In this document: in pieces, positions 21,822 through 31,890 of the stretch
Layout: each line of letters begins with the position of its first letter
Position numbering within the stretch: the stretch's first letter is position 1
NCBI GenBank assembly: GCA_020744225.1
Contig: JAGMWG010000013.1
Span: 62,001-126,000 of the forward strand
Source of the DNA: Paraphoma chrysanthemicola
Lineage: Eukaryota; Ascomycota; Dothideomycetes; Pleosporales; Phaeosphaeriaceae
Reading direction: 5' to 3'
DNA: 64,000 bases
Notes under the pieces: model-generated
The model's input: only the letters and a program-made list of their open reading frames with translations
Databases searched by the model: none
What the model was told of the DNA's origin: nothing
Translations under genes and position numbers: made by a program

Positions 21822-22000
21822 TGTAAGGCCTGCGCCTTACAGAGCCCTTCGTGTCCCTATTACGTGCGTGCTAGTACTATATAAGCTAAGGGATTGCTAG
21901 AGAACTCTCTAGCGATTCGTCTATCCTTACATGGAGACAATATATTCATATTCATCTGCCTTAACGCTACTAGTGCACTAATTGGCCTATTTGTCTTACA
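21822..22000 (+). repeat. 3' LTR of outer element (179 bp)
   Basis: It runs TGTAAG to CTTACA and pairs with 7353-7531. After it the hydrolase gene resumes in frame. Confidence 0.92.
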
Positions 22001-22005
22001 CTTAT
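22001..22005. repeat. Right target-site duplication of outer retrotransposon (CTTAT)
   Basis: It matches 7348-7352 and borders the resumed hydrolase reading frame. Confidence 0.9.
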
Positions 22006-22189
22006 CATCGCTGGAGAACAAGCAGAGGGCAGATGGAACTCGGAGAGAATTGCAGACATCTTGGAAGGAAGAAACAACCAGGTGGAGAAGGTGATTGTTC
22101 CAGGTGGTCGCCATATGGACTTTTACGATGTTGAGGAGTACGTCGGTCCTGCTGTTCAGCAAATTGCAGAATTCTTTCAGCAGATCTAG

Positions 22190-23343
22190 GCCTTTGAGGA
22201 CCACACGGCGATGACAGCGTCGCGAGAGGCTAAATCGAGTGTCCTGTGGTAGAGAGATCCAGTTGGTGCTTGTGTGTGCTCAAGGAAGCCGGAAAGAGTT
22301 TTCGTGTATATAAGGAGGTCTTGGATCACATCGAGTGTGAAACGTCGCACACCTGTACTTAAAACTCTATGCACATTCACAGATCTTGCACAATCTCGCC
22401 AAATTTGCTCGTCCTCACAGGAAACTTGATACAAGATTCGGGCCTCCGCTAAATATGCTGGCCCAAAATTGGGTCCATGAAACCAAGCACGATGCCGACA
22501 TTCAGATCTTTCCGAACAATCTAGGTACACACTCGTCATGTGAAATGCACAGCTCGCCTGCGCTTCAGAACGACCATTCGAGATAAGATTGCCACATGGT
22601 GTTTGTCCGTAATAGAGTTAGAAGATCTTTGCCCAATGCAACGCCGTATAGCTGCGTGACGCGAAGACGCAGTCTTAGTGAAGTTTACACCGACGCGCTA
22701 GATGGGGTATGTTCGGACCGTTGGCCGGGTGGCTGCCGTGCCCACTTTTTTGGAACGCACGTCGACCACCGACCCCGACCACAACTTTAGATTTTACTGT
22801 CATCACCAACGGAGTTAAGATACAACAGACAACCTCTTAGCTTAGCCATGAGCCTTGTTGGTGATGTCTCGGTATGCAGGGCCGTTGGAAGTCCTTCGCA
22901 GTAATGCGCCCGGACAAATCGGAGATGGGACCGACCGAGTCGCACGTCCGATCCCTCACCATCGGAGGAGGCGGTCACCGTGTGACTAAGCCACAGCATC
23001 CGAAAGCGAACCCGAAAGAAGCATAAACTTTACATTATGGATGCTTGGCAGTTTCTGGTCTAGTCCAGATAATTGTTGAAGGCTCCAGATTTGCTTAAGT
23101 CCGCCGAAACCTTCGTCATGCCCCAAGGTCCTCCGATGAATGTCGGAGGCCAGCATGGAACACACGGGTTGAAACTTGTCGCAGCGAGGGCACAGTACTG
23201 TAGTCATTTTGTCGTGAGATAAAAGGCAGAGACGTCCACAAGAATTTTCATCACACACCCTTGACTTTGACTGTCAACTTGCAATTGTTATAAAGGCAAT
23301 CCACAATCCCATCGTTTTAAAAAGCACCAAAACCTCACTTGAA
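22190..23343. other. Intergenic, no supported gene
   Basis: Only short frames without recognisable motifs. A TATAAA-like box near 23290 (GTTATAAAGG) probably serves the dehydrogenase gene that follows. Confidence 0.5.
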
Positions 23344-24292
23344 ATGGCACCACAAGTCTGGCTCATTACCGGTACGACTTCTGGCTTCGGAGCTGCTTTT
23401 GTCCACAGCCTTCTCGCACGAGGCGACAAAGTTATCGCAACTGCTCGCAACCTTTCCAAGATCTCCAATCTCAAGCAAGCTGGCGCTTCAACTCTTCAAC
23501 TCGATGTCACTTCATCGCCCGCAGAACTTGAGAAGACCGCTAAAGAGGCCATTGCCATTCATGGCAAGATTGATGTCCTAGTGAACAATGCTGGTTACTG
23601 CCATTTCGGCACACTCGAGGATGCTACGTAAGCCCAACCGCTCTTTGATAAGGATTTCATTTTTGACAAGCAGTCCAGACCCAAAGATTGGCAATCCCAA
23701 TTCAACACCAACACGTTTGGTGCCGTTAATGTCTCTCGCGCCTTCCTTCCTCATTTCCGCACCAACAGAGCCGGCACGATCGTCTTCATTGGCTCCGCAG
23801 CAGCGCTGTGTGGCATGCCAATCATAAGCCTGTACTGTGCCTCCAAGTGGGCACTAACTGGAAAGTCTCCTCTCATCATACTCCGGATTTGACACGACTA
23901 ACAACTCTTCAGGTGCCGCCGAGTCCCTAAACGAAGAAGTCAAAGATTTCGGCATCCGTACCCTCGTCGTTCAGCCCGGTTTCTTTAGAACTGAGTTCCT
24001 CAATACAAACAACACCACGTACATCGATACTAAAATCGTGGACTACAAGCCCGTCATAGATGAAAAGTACGCAATGTTCAAAGGGTACGATGGCCTTCAG
24101 CCGGGAGACCCACAAAAGGCTGTTGAGCGCGTGGTTGATACGATCAAGGGCGAGGGCCTTGCAAAGGGAAAGGAGTTACCGCCAACGCTGTACCTTGGTG
24201 GGGATGTTATCGCGCAGGCAAAGAAGAGGTTTGAAGATCAATTAGCTTTGATAAAGGAGTGGGAGGACGTAGGGTCGGGGTTGGATCATTGA
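23344..24292 (+). CDS. Short-chain dehydrogenase/reductase (SDR), with an abnormal splice donor
   Basis: Exon 1 (23344-23627) has the Rossmann cofactor motif TGTTSGFG and the NNAG motif. Intron 1 is 23628-23678 (GTAAGC...CAG), chosen because only this acceptor keeps phase. Exon 2 (23679-23860) has the Ser of IGSAA and the active site YCASK. Exon 3 starts at 23913 (AAESLNEE) and ends at 24292; the spliced product would be 281 residues, normal for a classical SDR. The intron between exons 2 and 3 has a perfect branch site (GACTAAC) and acceptor, but the base pair where GT should be is GA (CTG|GAAAGT). No GT nearby restores the frame, and without splicing a stop follows within ten codons. Either a rare GA-AG intron is used or the gene is damaged. 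Substrate unknown; NAD(P)H-dependent ketone or alcohol oxidoreduction is the family role. Confidence 0.85.
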
Positions 24293-24392
24293 CTTAAGTG
24301 CATGTCATAGCTTGATACATTGGTCTATGAAGTAGAATTGAAGGCTTTCTTCAGCTGAGTACAAAAGGAAGCCTAATTGCCCCTGTTCTAGT

Positions 24393-26165
24393 CTAACTCG
24401 ACCCTGTCGTAACATTGCCGCGCACTATACCATTCGCATCAGCCTGATCTGACCACGCAGCCTTAAGCGACCATACTGCCACGCTTGCCGTCGCAGTCGA
24501 ATTCAGCCCCGCGATTTTCAGCTCCACAGTATCCAGCGGCTGTGTCGGGAAGAACAGACTCGAAGCACTTAGTTCCCCACCATTGATAAAGATCTCAATG
24601 ATACTACGGTCGATGATGCCAGATAGTCTCCACGCGCCCTCAGCTTCGTTGTACAGCCCAGTCGTCGAGAACTTGTCAGTGAAGAAAATGTTCGGGAACC
24701 CGTCTGTGTGGCCGCGGTCGAGCCAGACATCGCCACTTCCAAGGAATGTGCCTCCTGCAATGGACTCTCCAGATACTGATGACGAGAAGTTGAAATAGAT
24801 CTCGCCATCGAGGGAATCGGGTGTAGTCAGACCAGTAACATTTGCCTCGAAGTACAATGCTCCAGATTCAACATTGGAGTAGTCAAGCACCATGCGGCTA
24901 TCGAGTGAGTCATTCGACGCAAGCTCTGAGTCGACTATGGACATGATGTTCGACGGGTACGAAATTAGACTCAACCCGTATCGTGGCAGGTCTTTCAGAT
25001 AATGGCCACGCGGCACGGTCATTACACTGCGAAATCCGTCGCCGAGTTGTTCGCCGGCCGTAGGTACGCTGTTGGTGTATTGCCAGTTCGACGCCCAGTT
25101 GAGTGTGATTTGATCCTCGTTCGGCGCAACGCCATAGAAGAATTGGCCGGCATAATTGTCCTTGGAGAAATCTGTGAATCGGACTGTGGAGTCGAGAGCT
25201 TCGAAATGCGTGCCGTTGAAGTCACCGACGAAGTATTCGGTGATGGAACCGCCAAGAGGCGCACCTGGGTTGATAGAGATGAGCATGACCCACTTTAACT
25301 CTTCGGTGCCATTAGAGCCCCGAACGGGGAGTTCGACCATGTTGGGACATTCATATTGCAGCCCAGTGACGCCATAGTGCGAGAAATTGCTTTCCGGCGT
25401 CCAATCAATGAGGTTAGGGCTCGAAAAGATACCAATCTCGAAGTCGATGGGATATGCAACTACCATGACCCAGCGCTGTGTGTCTTCGTACCAGATGACC
25501 TTGGGGTCACGGTACTGTGTAGGATGCGTCCCACCCGGAACAAGGACCGGATTGCCTTCGTATTTGATGAACGAGTACCCATTGTCGTGTGAGTATGCGA
25601 TGTGCTGCGTTTGGTTTTCAGGGACGTTGATTGTATACATGGCGACTACACCGTTGGTCTGATTCGGGAAAAAGCCGGATGTGTTATTGACATCTACGAC
25701 TGCTGAGCCAGAAAAGACGCCTTCGGTAGGTCCACCAGGGAAGAGCGCAATTGGCTGGTTGGTCCACGTGTATAGATCGTCACTTGTGGCATGCCCCCAA
25801 TGTTGCCTGCCAGCAACGTTCGCGACTGGATTGTCTGAAGAAAAGGTTAGCTTGGGTACACAAGCAAGTGAAGGCTTATTACATTGATAGTAAAGATGGT
25901 AGATGCCATCCTCATCAACAAACATGCCATTGGGGTCGTTCATGAACCCTTGCGGAGGACTGTAGTGCACTTGAGGGCGATATGCTCCATCATAGTTGCC
26001 TGGAATTGCTGTGCCAGTGGGTACATCTGACTGCGAGTAAGTCGATGTTGAAGTTTGCGCAACAGCAGTAGAGGCCGATGGAGTGTTCTGGCTCGAGCTA
26101 CCCTGTGCGGAAGATAGGTCAAGTACGCTAACAAGCACTGTCAACGACAACAGATGGTGTAACAT
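24393..26165 (-). CDS. Secreted GH32 beta-fructofuranosidase (invertase/inulinase type)
   Basis: The frame starts at 26165 with a signal peptide (about residues 1-20, ending SSAQ), then a Ser/Thr-rich spacer. GH32 motifs follow: FMNDPNG with the nucleophile Asp at residue 77, the RDP motif (QYRDPK), and YECPN with the general acid Glu. A C-terminal beta-sandwich follows. The whole 590-codon frame is open, but 25835-25882 is a 48-bp intron (GTAATA...GCTAAC...TTCAG) without stops. Removing it gives YYQYNP, the usual family sequence, and a 574-residue enzyme. It should cleave terminal fructose from sucrose or fructans outside the cell. It converges on the SDR gene about 100 bp away and is in tandem with the BNR gene. 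Confidence 0.93.
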   Translation of the reverse strand: MLHHLLSLTVLVSVLDLSSAQGSSSQNTPSASTAVAQTSTSTYSQSDVPTGTAIPGNYDGAYRPQVHYSPPQGFMNDPNGMFVDEDGIYHLYYQCNKPSLACVPKLTFSSDNPVANVAGRQHWGHATSDDLYTWTNQPIALFPGGPTEGVFSGSAVVDVNNTSGFFPNQTNGVVAMYTINVPENQTQHIAYSHDNGYSFIKYEGNPVLVPGGTHPTQYRDPKVIWYEDTQRWVMVVAYPIDFEIGIFSSPNLIDWTPESNFSHYGVTGLQYECPNMVELPVRGSNGTEELKWVMLISINPGAPLGGSITEYFVGDFNGTHFEALDSTVRFTDFSKDNYAGQFFYGVAPNEDQITLNWASNWQYTNSVPTAGEQLGDGFRSVMTVPRGHYLKDLPRYGLSLISYPSNIMSIVDSELASNDSLDSRMVLDYSNVESGALYFEANVTGLTTPDSLDGEIYFNFSSSVSGESIAGGTFLGSGDVWLDRGHTDGFPNIFFTDKFSTTGLYNEAEGAWRLSGIIDRSIIEIFINGGELSASSLFFPTQPLDTVELKIAGLNSTATASVAVWSLKAAWSDQADANGIVRGNVTTGSS

Positions 26166-26715
26166 CCTGAAAATGTTGGTGCTTTTGGTTTGGAAAGGTA
26201 GTGTGCAGAGGCAGTTAATGGGCCTCTACGTCGACTTTATACTCGTGATCCCAACAGTATGGATCTGCGGGGATCGCATCTTCCCCGGGTGACGACATGA
26301 AGAACAACTCTTCGAGACCAGCAACTTGGCTGCATGCAGGCCGGAAGTCGTCAAGGAAGGGTTGCCGTCCGATCTCGGTGCCTGAAACTGAGTCAAGCCG
26401 CATTCTTGGTACCTTAAATACCAATATCCGTGCCTATGGTAGTCCTTCTCCACGAAAATGATCCACAAGGCGGGTGTTTTCATGACCAGCTAGTAAGGGT
26501 ACGCGCTATATGATGTGCGGTGATGTCGGAGGATTAAGGTTGAGCGAGTCATGGTCCTCCCGAGAATTGTTCCTGACACTAAGTGCTGTACCCCACATTG
26601 TTGAACCGATTAGTGAGCTTGCGGGTTGGTCGGCTGAGTTACGCTTTCGAGCTAGGCTGTGGAACTGTATGGATTTCGTGATGCTTGTAGCAGCATTTAA
26701 TAGTGGATAATTAAG
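26166..26715. other. Intergenic upstream of the GH32 gene
   Basis: This 550-bp stretch between two minus-strand secreted-enzyme genes should hold the GH32 promoter. No coding frame or known operator could be supported. Confidence 0.5.
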
Positions 26716-28026
26716 TCAGAGCGCGAGTCCAAAGTCCCAAACCTGCACCTTTCTCGTACCGAACGGCCCACCCTGGCGCACGAAGACGCTCAACACCCCG
26801 TTCTGCTTCAGTCGCTCCTCATCAACAAGCGGTTCACCGGCCATATTCGTGATCTCCGTCAATTTCTTCCAATTGGTATAAGACCCGTCCGCAGTAGCTC
26901 CCCATATCTGAACGGTCTGTTTAGGCTGGTCTGGTAGAATCGCGATTAGGTTGTTTCCCGTCGCTGCTATCTTACCGCGGTACGCGAGATACGGCGGCGT
27001 AGAAAGTCCGGCAGCATTGATCGCAGTTTTGCTCCATTGACCACTTGAGGTTCGCAGGTAGTGGTAGAATCGTGCTGTGCCTGTCGAATTATCGCGCATC
27101 AAGGCATGGAAACGTCCAGACTCATCTGCACATTGCGCTTCCTGGTTGATGATTTGGCTGTTCTGCGGGATCGTGTAAACCTTGATCCCAGCTGTCGAAG
27201 GCGTGATTGGTAGTGAAACCTGCTGCGTGTTTGTCTGCTTGAACGTGCGCCCAGCATCTTCAGAGTAGGTGAAGTAGAAGTCGTGATTTGTACTCGCGTC
27301 CGGAGTCTCACGAACTGTCCATGATACCCACAACTTTCCAGCTTCGTTGGTGAAGCCATTGATGTAGGCATTGTTGTCTTGACCCTGAAGATACTTGTTC
27401 ACTTGGCTCCACTGTCCAGATGTTGATGAGTACCGATGGATCCAAGAGTCACCCGCTCCCGATTGTCCGATGCGGAATTCCATCAAAAGATCACCATTAT
27501 CGATGCGTTCGAAACGAGGATAGGTGAGGGGTGACCACGGCCCAGTCGATCCAGGCAGACTATGCTGTACTGCACCAAACGCACTTGCATCCCAAGTCGA
27601 AGGTATCGTCTTCGCGATGCCAGTATTGCTGACGCGATAATTGAGGGGAACATCGTGATGATCAAAACTCAAGTGAATCTTGCCATCGCCACTGATGCCC
27701 ATGCTAATGGTGTTGTGTTCATCGAGGGTTTGCTGTACGTAGTCTGTGAACGCAAAGTACTGCCAACCACCAACCGAAGGTGCGATACGACGTCGACCGA
27801 GGTTGACATAATGTTTCCCATAACCAGTCGCGGTCTTATAGAAGGCCACATATTGATAGTCGCCAAATGTTGTTAAGGCGTGCTGTTGGAAAGCAAGACC
27901 ATTGAGACGGACGGAGCCCTCGACGTCGTTTGTTATGTTCCAATAATTAGTCGACGTAACCGATATCGCTGATGCAAGAGTTGCCAGTGACGTCGCGACA
28001 GCGAAAAGTCGTTGGAGAACCCTCAT
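26716..28026 (-). CDS. Secreted BNR-repeat protein (BNR_4 type), probable polysaccharide-active enzyme
   Basis: Intronless, 436 residues with a signal peptide (about 1-19, ending LASA). The sequence is rich in Trp, Tyr and Gly and has the motif KIHLSFDHHDVPLNYR, typical of BNR_4 (PF15892) seven-bladed propellers. Related proteins include rhamnose-glucuronate lyases and hydrolases acting on plant gum and pectin side chains, so a role in plant polysaccharide breakdown is plausible but not shown. A repeated S-x-D-G/A-G-x-T-like blade motif appears (YSEDAGRTFKQ). It sits head-to-tail with the GH32 gene. Confidence 0.85.
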   Translation of the reverse strand: MRVLQRLFAVATSLATLASAISVTSTNYWNITNDVEGSVRLNGLAFQQHALTTFGDYQYVAFYKTATGYGKHYVNLGRRRIAPSVGGWQYFAFTDYVQQTLDEHNTISMGISGDGKIHLSFDHHDVPLNYRVSNTGIAKTIPSTWDASAFGAVQHSLPGSTGPWSPLTYPRFERIDNGDLLMEFRIGQSGAGDSWIHRYSSTSGQWSQVNKYLQGQDNNAYINGFTNEAGKLWVSWTVRETPDASTNHDFYFTYSEDAGRTFKQTNTQQVSLPITPSTAGIKVYTIPQNSQIINQEAQCADESGRFHALMRDNSTGTARFYHYLRTSSGQWSKTAINAAGLSTPPYLAYRGKIAATGNNLIAILPDQPKQTVQIWGATADGSYTNWKKLTEITNMAGEPLVDEERLKQNGVLSVFVRQGGPFGTRKVQVWDFGLAL

Positions 28027-29227
28027 CTTGAACCTGTGGCGATAGGACGGTCAGATGGCTGGAGGACCACTATATATGTATTGTTATGTCCCGAGCTAAA
28101 GACACGGATACGGCGGTCCGGCATAATTGAATTGCGGATAATCTCACGGAATCAGGATGGCGGAACTCAAAACCTAGAGCATGCCTATTGTTTTAGGTGT
28201 GGTGTAGCTGTAATGAGCATAGAGTCCGACAATATAACCTAGGTGATCCATTTGCGAGCAAGATGGTCCCGGTCCGGGACTTCGGGGTATTATTGCTGCG
28301 ATTGTGGGGAACCTGGGGTACCCGTGTCATTGGTCGGAGGACGCCTGCATCGGTCGCGTGGCGGAGAAACTTTGGAAGCTTGCAGTCGATCGAAAGAAAT
28401 GAAATTCAGTCAAAAGCCGTAGTCCGAACGGTGCCACTTCGCGACCTAGTTGAACCTCATGCGGTCGACAGGAATTTCCAGCAAAGGCGCCTTCGAGAAG
28501 TCGCCCACTTGATGGTGTGCATTTGCTCACGGCACAGGGCGATCCACCTTATAGCAATTGTCCGTACACCTCATTGACACTTCATTGACATCTGGGGAAG
28601 TACAAGTTCCGGTAAGGAGGCGTGATTAGGCGCAGGGGTCTTCGTCGCGAGCTTCCCAAACAAATTTGGGAGGTCGTGGACGTGGTTCGACGATGCGCAG
28701 TGCACATGGCTACCATGTCAGACGACAGATCAGTAGAGGAAGGATTTGCGCGCTACAAGGGAAGGCACATCTTGAGAAAAGCTGAATGCTAGCCGTACGC
28801 ATGTTGTGTGGTTGTTCACTTCGCCTGGGTACGGCAAGCGCCACATCGTCACCCGAAAATCTTCCGACCTCGACAAGTTCCTGGTTATTTCCATTACGCA
28901 CCATGTCCAACGACGACCCGCACGCCGGGCAGCAGCGGCAATCAAGCATCCCTCATATCGCGTTCGCCAACGGCTTTTACACATGATCATCATGATAGCT
29001 GCAGCGTTGTGTGGATATCCGAGCACTGAACAGGAAGGAGCTGTCGTCGCCAAGGTCTCCTCGCTTGGCAAAGACCTCCAACGGGAAACATAGCGGCTTG
29101 GACTGACGTACCTGCATCGCGAAGTTATCGCTCAAAGATGGGGTAGGATAGATCGAATAAAAGGTGGCGGTCCCAGAGTTGTGATGATCAGAGGCCAAGT
29201 CCATCAGAAAGCAGGAGACCAACCACA
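28027..29227. other. Intergenic between divergent BNR and M14 genes
   Basis: About 1.2 kb without a supported gene. Overlapping short frames on both strands at 28710-29093 have no motif. The region must contain promoters for both flanking secreted-enzyme genes. Confidence 0.5.
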
Positions 29228-30880
29228 ATGCGGTATCAGAATATCGTCCTGTTCGCTGCAGTAGCAGCAGCACAGTCAAAATATGGAGGCAATCATGTTG
29301 CGCTAAATTTCGACTCTCAGATCGTAGAGCAAAATGCTTTTCCTGCTCCCGGTGCGACACTGATCAGCCCGGCCTTCTTGAAACTGGGCAATGCATCATT
29401 CCCACCAGGATGGGCAAATGGCACTCAGGGTGCAACCAGCCAAGACGAACTGAGTATGTGTATATACGTCGCAAATTCTGGGTGTCAGCTCTAAAAACAG
29501 ATAGCATCCTTCATCAGCAACCTCGCAGCCAGGAATCCAGCATGGATGTCCTTCCGCATTGCAGACTTTGTCAGTGAAGAAGGCAAAATCTTTCCCTATG
29601 TCTACCTCTCGACTCCGACAAACACATCCTCCACCACTGGCGACTCTGGAAAGCTTCGTGTATGGATTCAGGGTAGTGTCCACGGCAACGAGCCCGCCGG
29701 CGACGAAGCCACTCTCGCCCTCCTCGGCGCGATGGACCGTGATCCAACCTGGGCCGCCTCTTTTCTCTCCAAAATGGACATAATCGTTCTACCACGCTAC
29801 AATCCCGATGGAAACGCCTACTTCCAGCGCACACTAGCCACCAATTTCGATCCGAACCGCGACCACACCAAACTTGCGCGCCAACAAACTCGCAGCATCA
29901 AAGAATGGTTCTCTAGCTTCTCGCCACATATCGCCATCGACATGCATGAGTACGGCGCTGCAACTCGATATGCCGGAAACTACAGCAACGCTGCAGACGG
30001 CATGTACTCGGCCGCAAAGAACCTCAACATTCATCCGTCTATCCGCGAGCTCGCTGAAACCGTCTTCGCGCCCGCAATTAACGCATCTCTCGCATTCAAA
30101 GGCCTGCGCGGCGAACAATACATGACCGCTTCACGTACCAACCCGCCGCGACTTGAAGAAGCCGGCACAGACGCAAAGATCGGGCGTAACGCAATGGGCT
30201 TGACGCAGTGCGTAACCTTCCTCTTCGAGACCCGCGGCATTGGGATCGCAAGTCAATCATTCCTGCGCCGCACGCTGGGCGGCTTGCAAATGATTCTCGG
30301 CGTGCTTGAAACGGCGCGCGACCAAGCGGATTCCGTGTACGAGACGATTGAATCCGCGATTGAGGACTTTGAGCAAAGTACCGAGGATATTGTCGTTACT
30401 GATTACACGAAGTACTCGAATCGGACGTGGACTATGGTTGATAGACGGAACGGCGCGGTAGTACAGTTACCCGTGGAATTTGCGAGCACGACGCCCGCGA
30501 CGGCGAATTTGACGCGCAAGAGGCCGGAAGGATACTTGATTCCGCGCGCGTGGGCGGATCTAGCGGAGCGGTTACGTGTCTCTGGACTGGAGGTTGAGAC
30601 TCTCGATCATGCATTTTCAGGCCCGGTTGAAGCATACAACGTCACCAATTCATCGCTCGCGAGGACATATTACGAGGGCACGATCCTGAACACGGTCAAG
30701 ACGGAGACGTTGAGTCAGGATGTTACGTTGCCGGTGGGTAGTTTCTTCGTCAGCAGTGCGCAGAAGAACGCTGGGCTGGCGTTTGTGGCGCTGGAGCCAG
30801 AGAATATTGATAGTTATGTGAGTTTTGGAATCGTGCCGCTGGAAGTCGGGGATGTGTATCCTGTGTTTAGGAAAGTTTAG
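29228..30880 (+). CDS. Secreted M14 zinc carboxypeptidase family protein
   Basis: Exon 1 (29228-29453) encodes a short signal peptide (FAAVAAAQS). The intron 29454-29504 (GTATGT...TAG) was placed by phase. Exon 2 (29505-30880) completes a protein of 533 residues. The zinc-binding motif HxxE is present in GSVHGNEPAGDE, with the Arg region PNRDHTK and a later HEYG. The candidate general-base Glu is in FLFETRGIG. The C-terminal 200 residues form an extra domain. M14 enzymes remove C-terminal residues from peptides. It lies divergently from the BNR gene in a run of secreted-enzyme genes. Confidence 0.88.
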
Positions 30881-31025
30881 AGACGGAATTACCACCCGAG
30901 GGAGCATGCCCTGAGCCTCATTACTGAATGATGAATGATAAACATCAATTTAACAGTGCGATCATGTTCTATTGTTTTTTTCTCTTCTGATTCCTCTACT
31001 TCTCCTTACTCACTCCCCCTCCTTC

Positions 31026-31364
31026 TTAATCCTGCATCCCATCCAACGCCCCATCCATTTCTTCCTCTCTCCTTCGCTGCTCGGTCCTAAAGTCATCCTC
31101 ATCCTCAATCTTGGCAGCTAGCAGCTCACACTCTCTTTCCAGCTCCTCGATGACGGTCTTGAGATTTTCATGGAGGTCGAGAAATTGCTTCAGGTGGTCG
31201 TATGTCACGCACTGGGCGCATGTTTGAAGTAGTGCTTGTAGCACGGGTGGGAGACTCTGTAGCTGGGTTTGCAGGCTGTTGAGCGAGGACTGAACGGATG
31301 TGGCGGTGGATTATAGCCGATTTGGAGAGGAGAATGGGCGGACGCTGAGTGGGCAAGGAGACAT
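31026..31364 (-). CDS. Small coiled-coil protein, function unknown
   Basis: Model: ATG at 31364, exon 1 31344-31364, a 54-bp intron (31290-31343, GTCCGC...TTCAG) and exon 2 31026-31289, giving 94 residues. The body is helical, with a Leu/Gln-rich start (SLNSLQTQLQSLPPVLQ), two Cys in QTCAQC, and an acidic Glu/Arg coiled coil at the end. The size and build resemble small subunits of kinetochore or vesicle-tethering complexes, but I do not recognise the family. The donor GTCCGC is weak, so the first exon is uncertain. Confidence 0.5.
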
Positions 31365-31890
31365 GCCGCAAAGACTGAGCAGAAGAGGAGAGTGGGATCT
31401 GATTGAGGTTTCGGTTATATTTGTAGAGCGGTAGAATAATGCATGTATAGCTTGAGATTGTATCAAATGTAAGCCTATGAGCCTCGTGGAACCAAAAGGT
31501 TTGATGTAGAGTTTGTTGTCTTGCATGTGCCTTCTCACGCAGTTTGAATTGCTGTGGCACAAAACCTTCTGTTTTCCCCATACCAAACTATAGCAATTGG
31601 TTTGTTCGCCTTCTTTGTGAGGGAAGAATGTGGAGGGTAAGGATTTGGGCTGGTAATGGGAGAGGGGTTGGTATGGGCAGCGAGGGAAGAGATTGGAGGG
31701 GCGTAGCAAACATGGCGACGACTTGGGAGTGGAAGCATTTAGGGTGAAAGATAAAGAACGTGAAGACAATACTGTCCCTCATGCGCGCAACCCTGTGAGT
31801 AGGTATTGCGACAGATCTAATTTCATTACATTCTTTTCCTACGTTCCATCGTATAAGCCTAGGCATCTGTTCACATCACAGATGAAATGC
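31365..31890. other. Intergenic, no supported gene
   Basis: Lies between two minus-strand genes. Frames here on both strands are short and low-complexity; a CT-rich plus-strand segment follows 31900 within the next gene. Confidence 0.4.

Larger units (their letters stand above)
7353..22000 (+). mobile_element. Outer, decayed Ty3/gypsy chromovirus, split by a second element
   Basis: Two 179-bp LTRs (TGTAAG...CTTACA) bound an element reading on the plus strand and flanked by CTTAT duplications. Its own sequence is 7353-13352 plus 20547-22000, about 7.4 kb after removing the inner element and one TCTAC copy. The interior is extremely AT-rich, poor in CA and TG, and full of TAA/TAG, the pattern left by RIP. 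By reading through stops I recognise protease, reverse transcriptase, RNase H, integrase and a chromodomain in order. A purine-rich tract (21808-21821) sits just before the 3' LTR. The LTRs differ at about 13 positions, all transitions and mostly CpA/TpG to TpA. No intact open frame remains. Confidence 0.92.
6634..22189 (+). pseudogene. Alpha/beta-hydrolase (dienelactone hydrolase / YcjY-like) split by a retrotransposon
   Basis: The 5' part (6634-7352) encodes an alpha/beta-hydrolase with an oxyanion-type HPGGG motif near residue 34 and a nucleophile elbow GICAGGG with Cys110. After codon 239 the frame runs into an LTR. The rest of the gene resumes in the same phase at 22006 and ends with TAG at 22189. 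It includes PGGRHMDFYD, which should carry the catalytic His. Removing the insert and one copy of the CTTAT duplication leaves an intronless 300-residue frame, the usual size for this family. As it stands, transcription would enter the LTR and give a protein lacking the catalytic His. The hydrolase substrate cannot be told. Whether the allele is fixed in the species is unknown. Confidence 0.85.
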
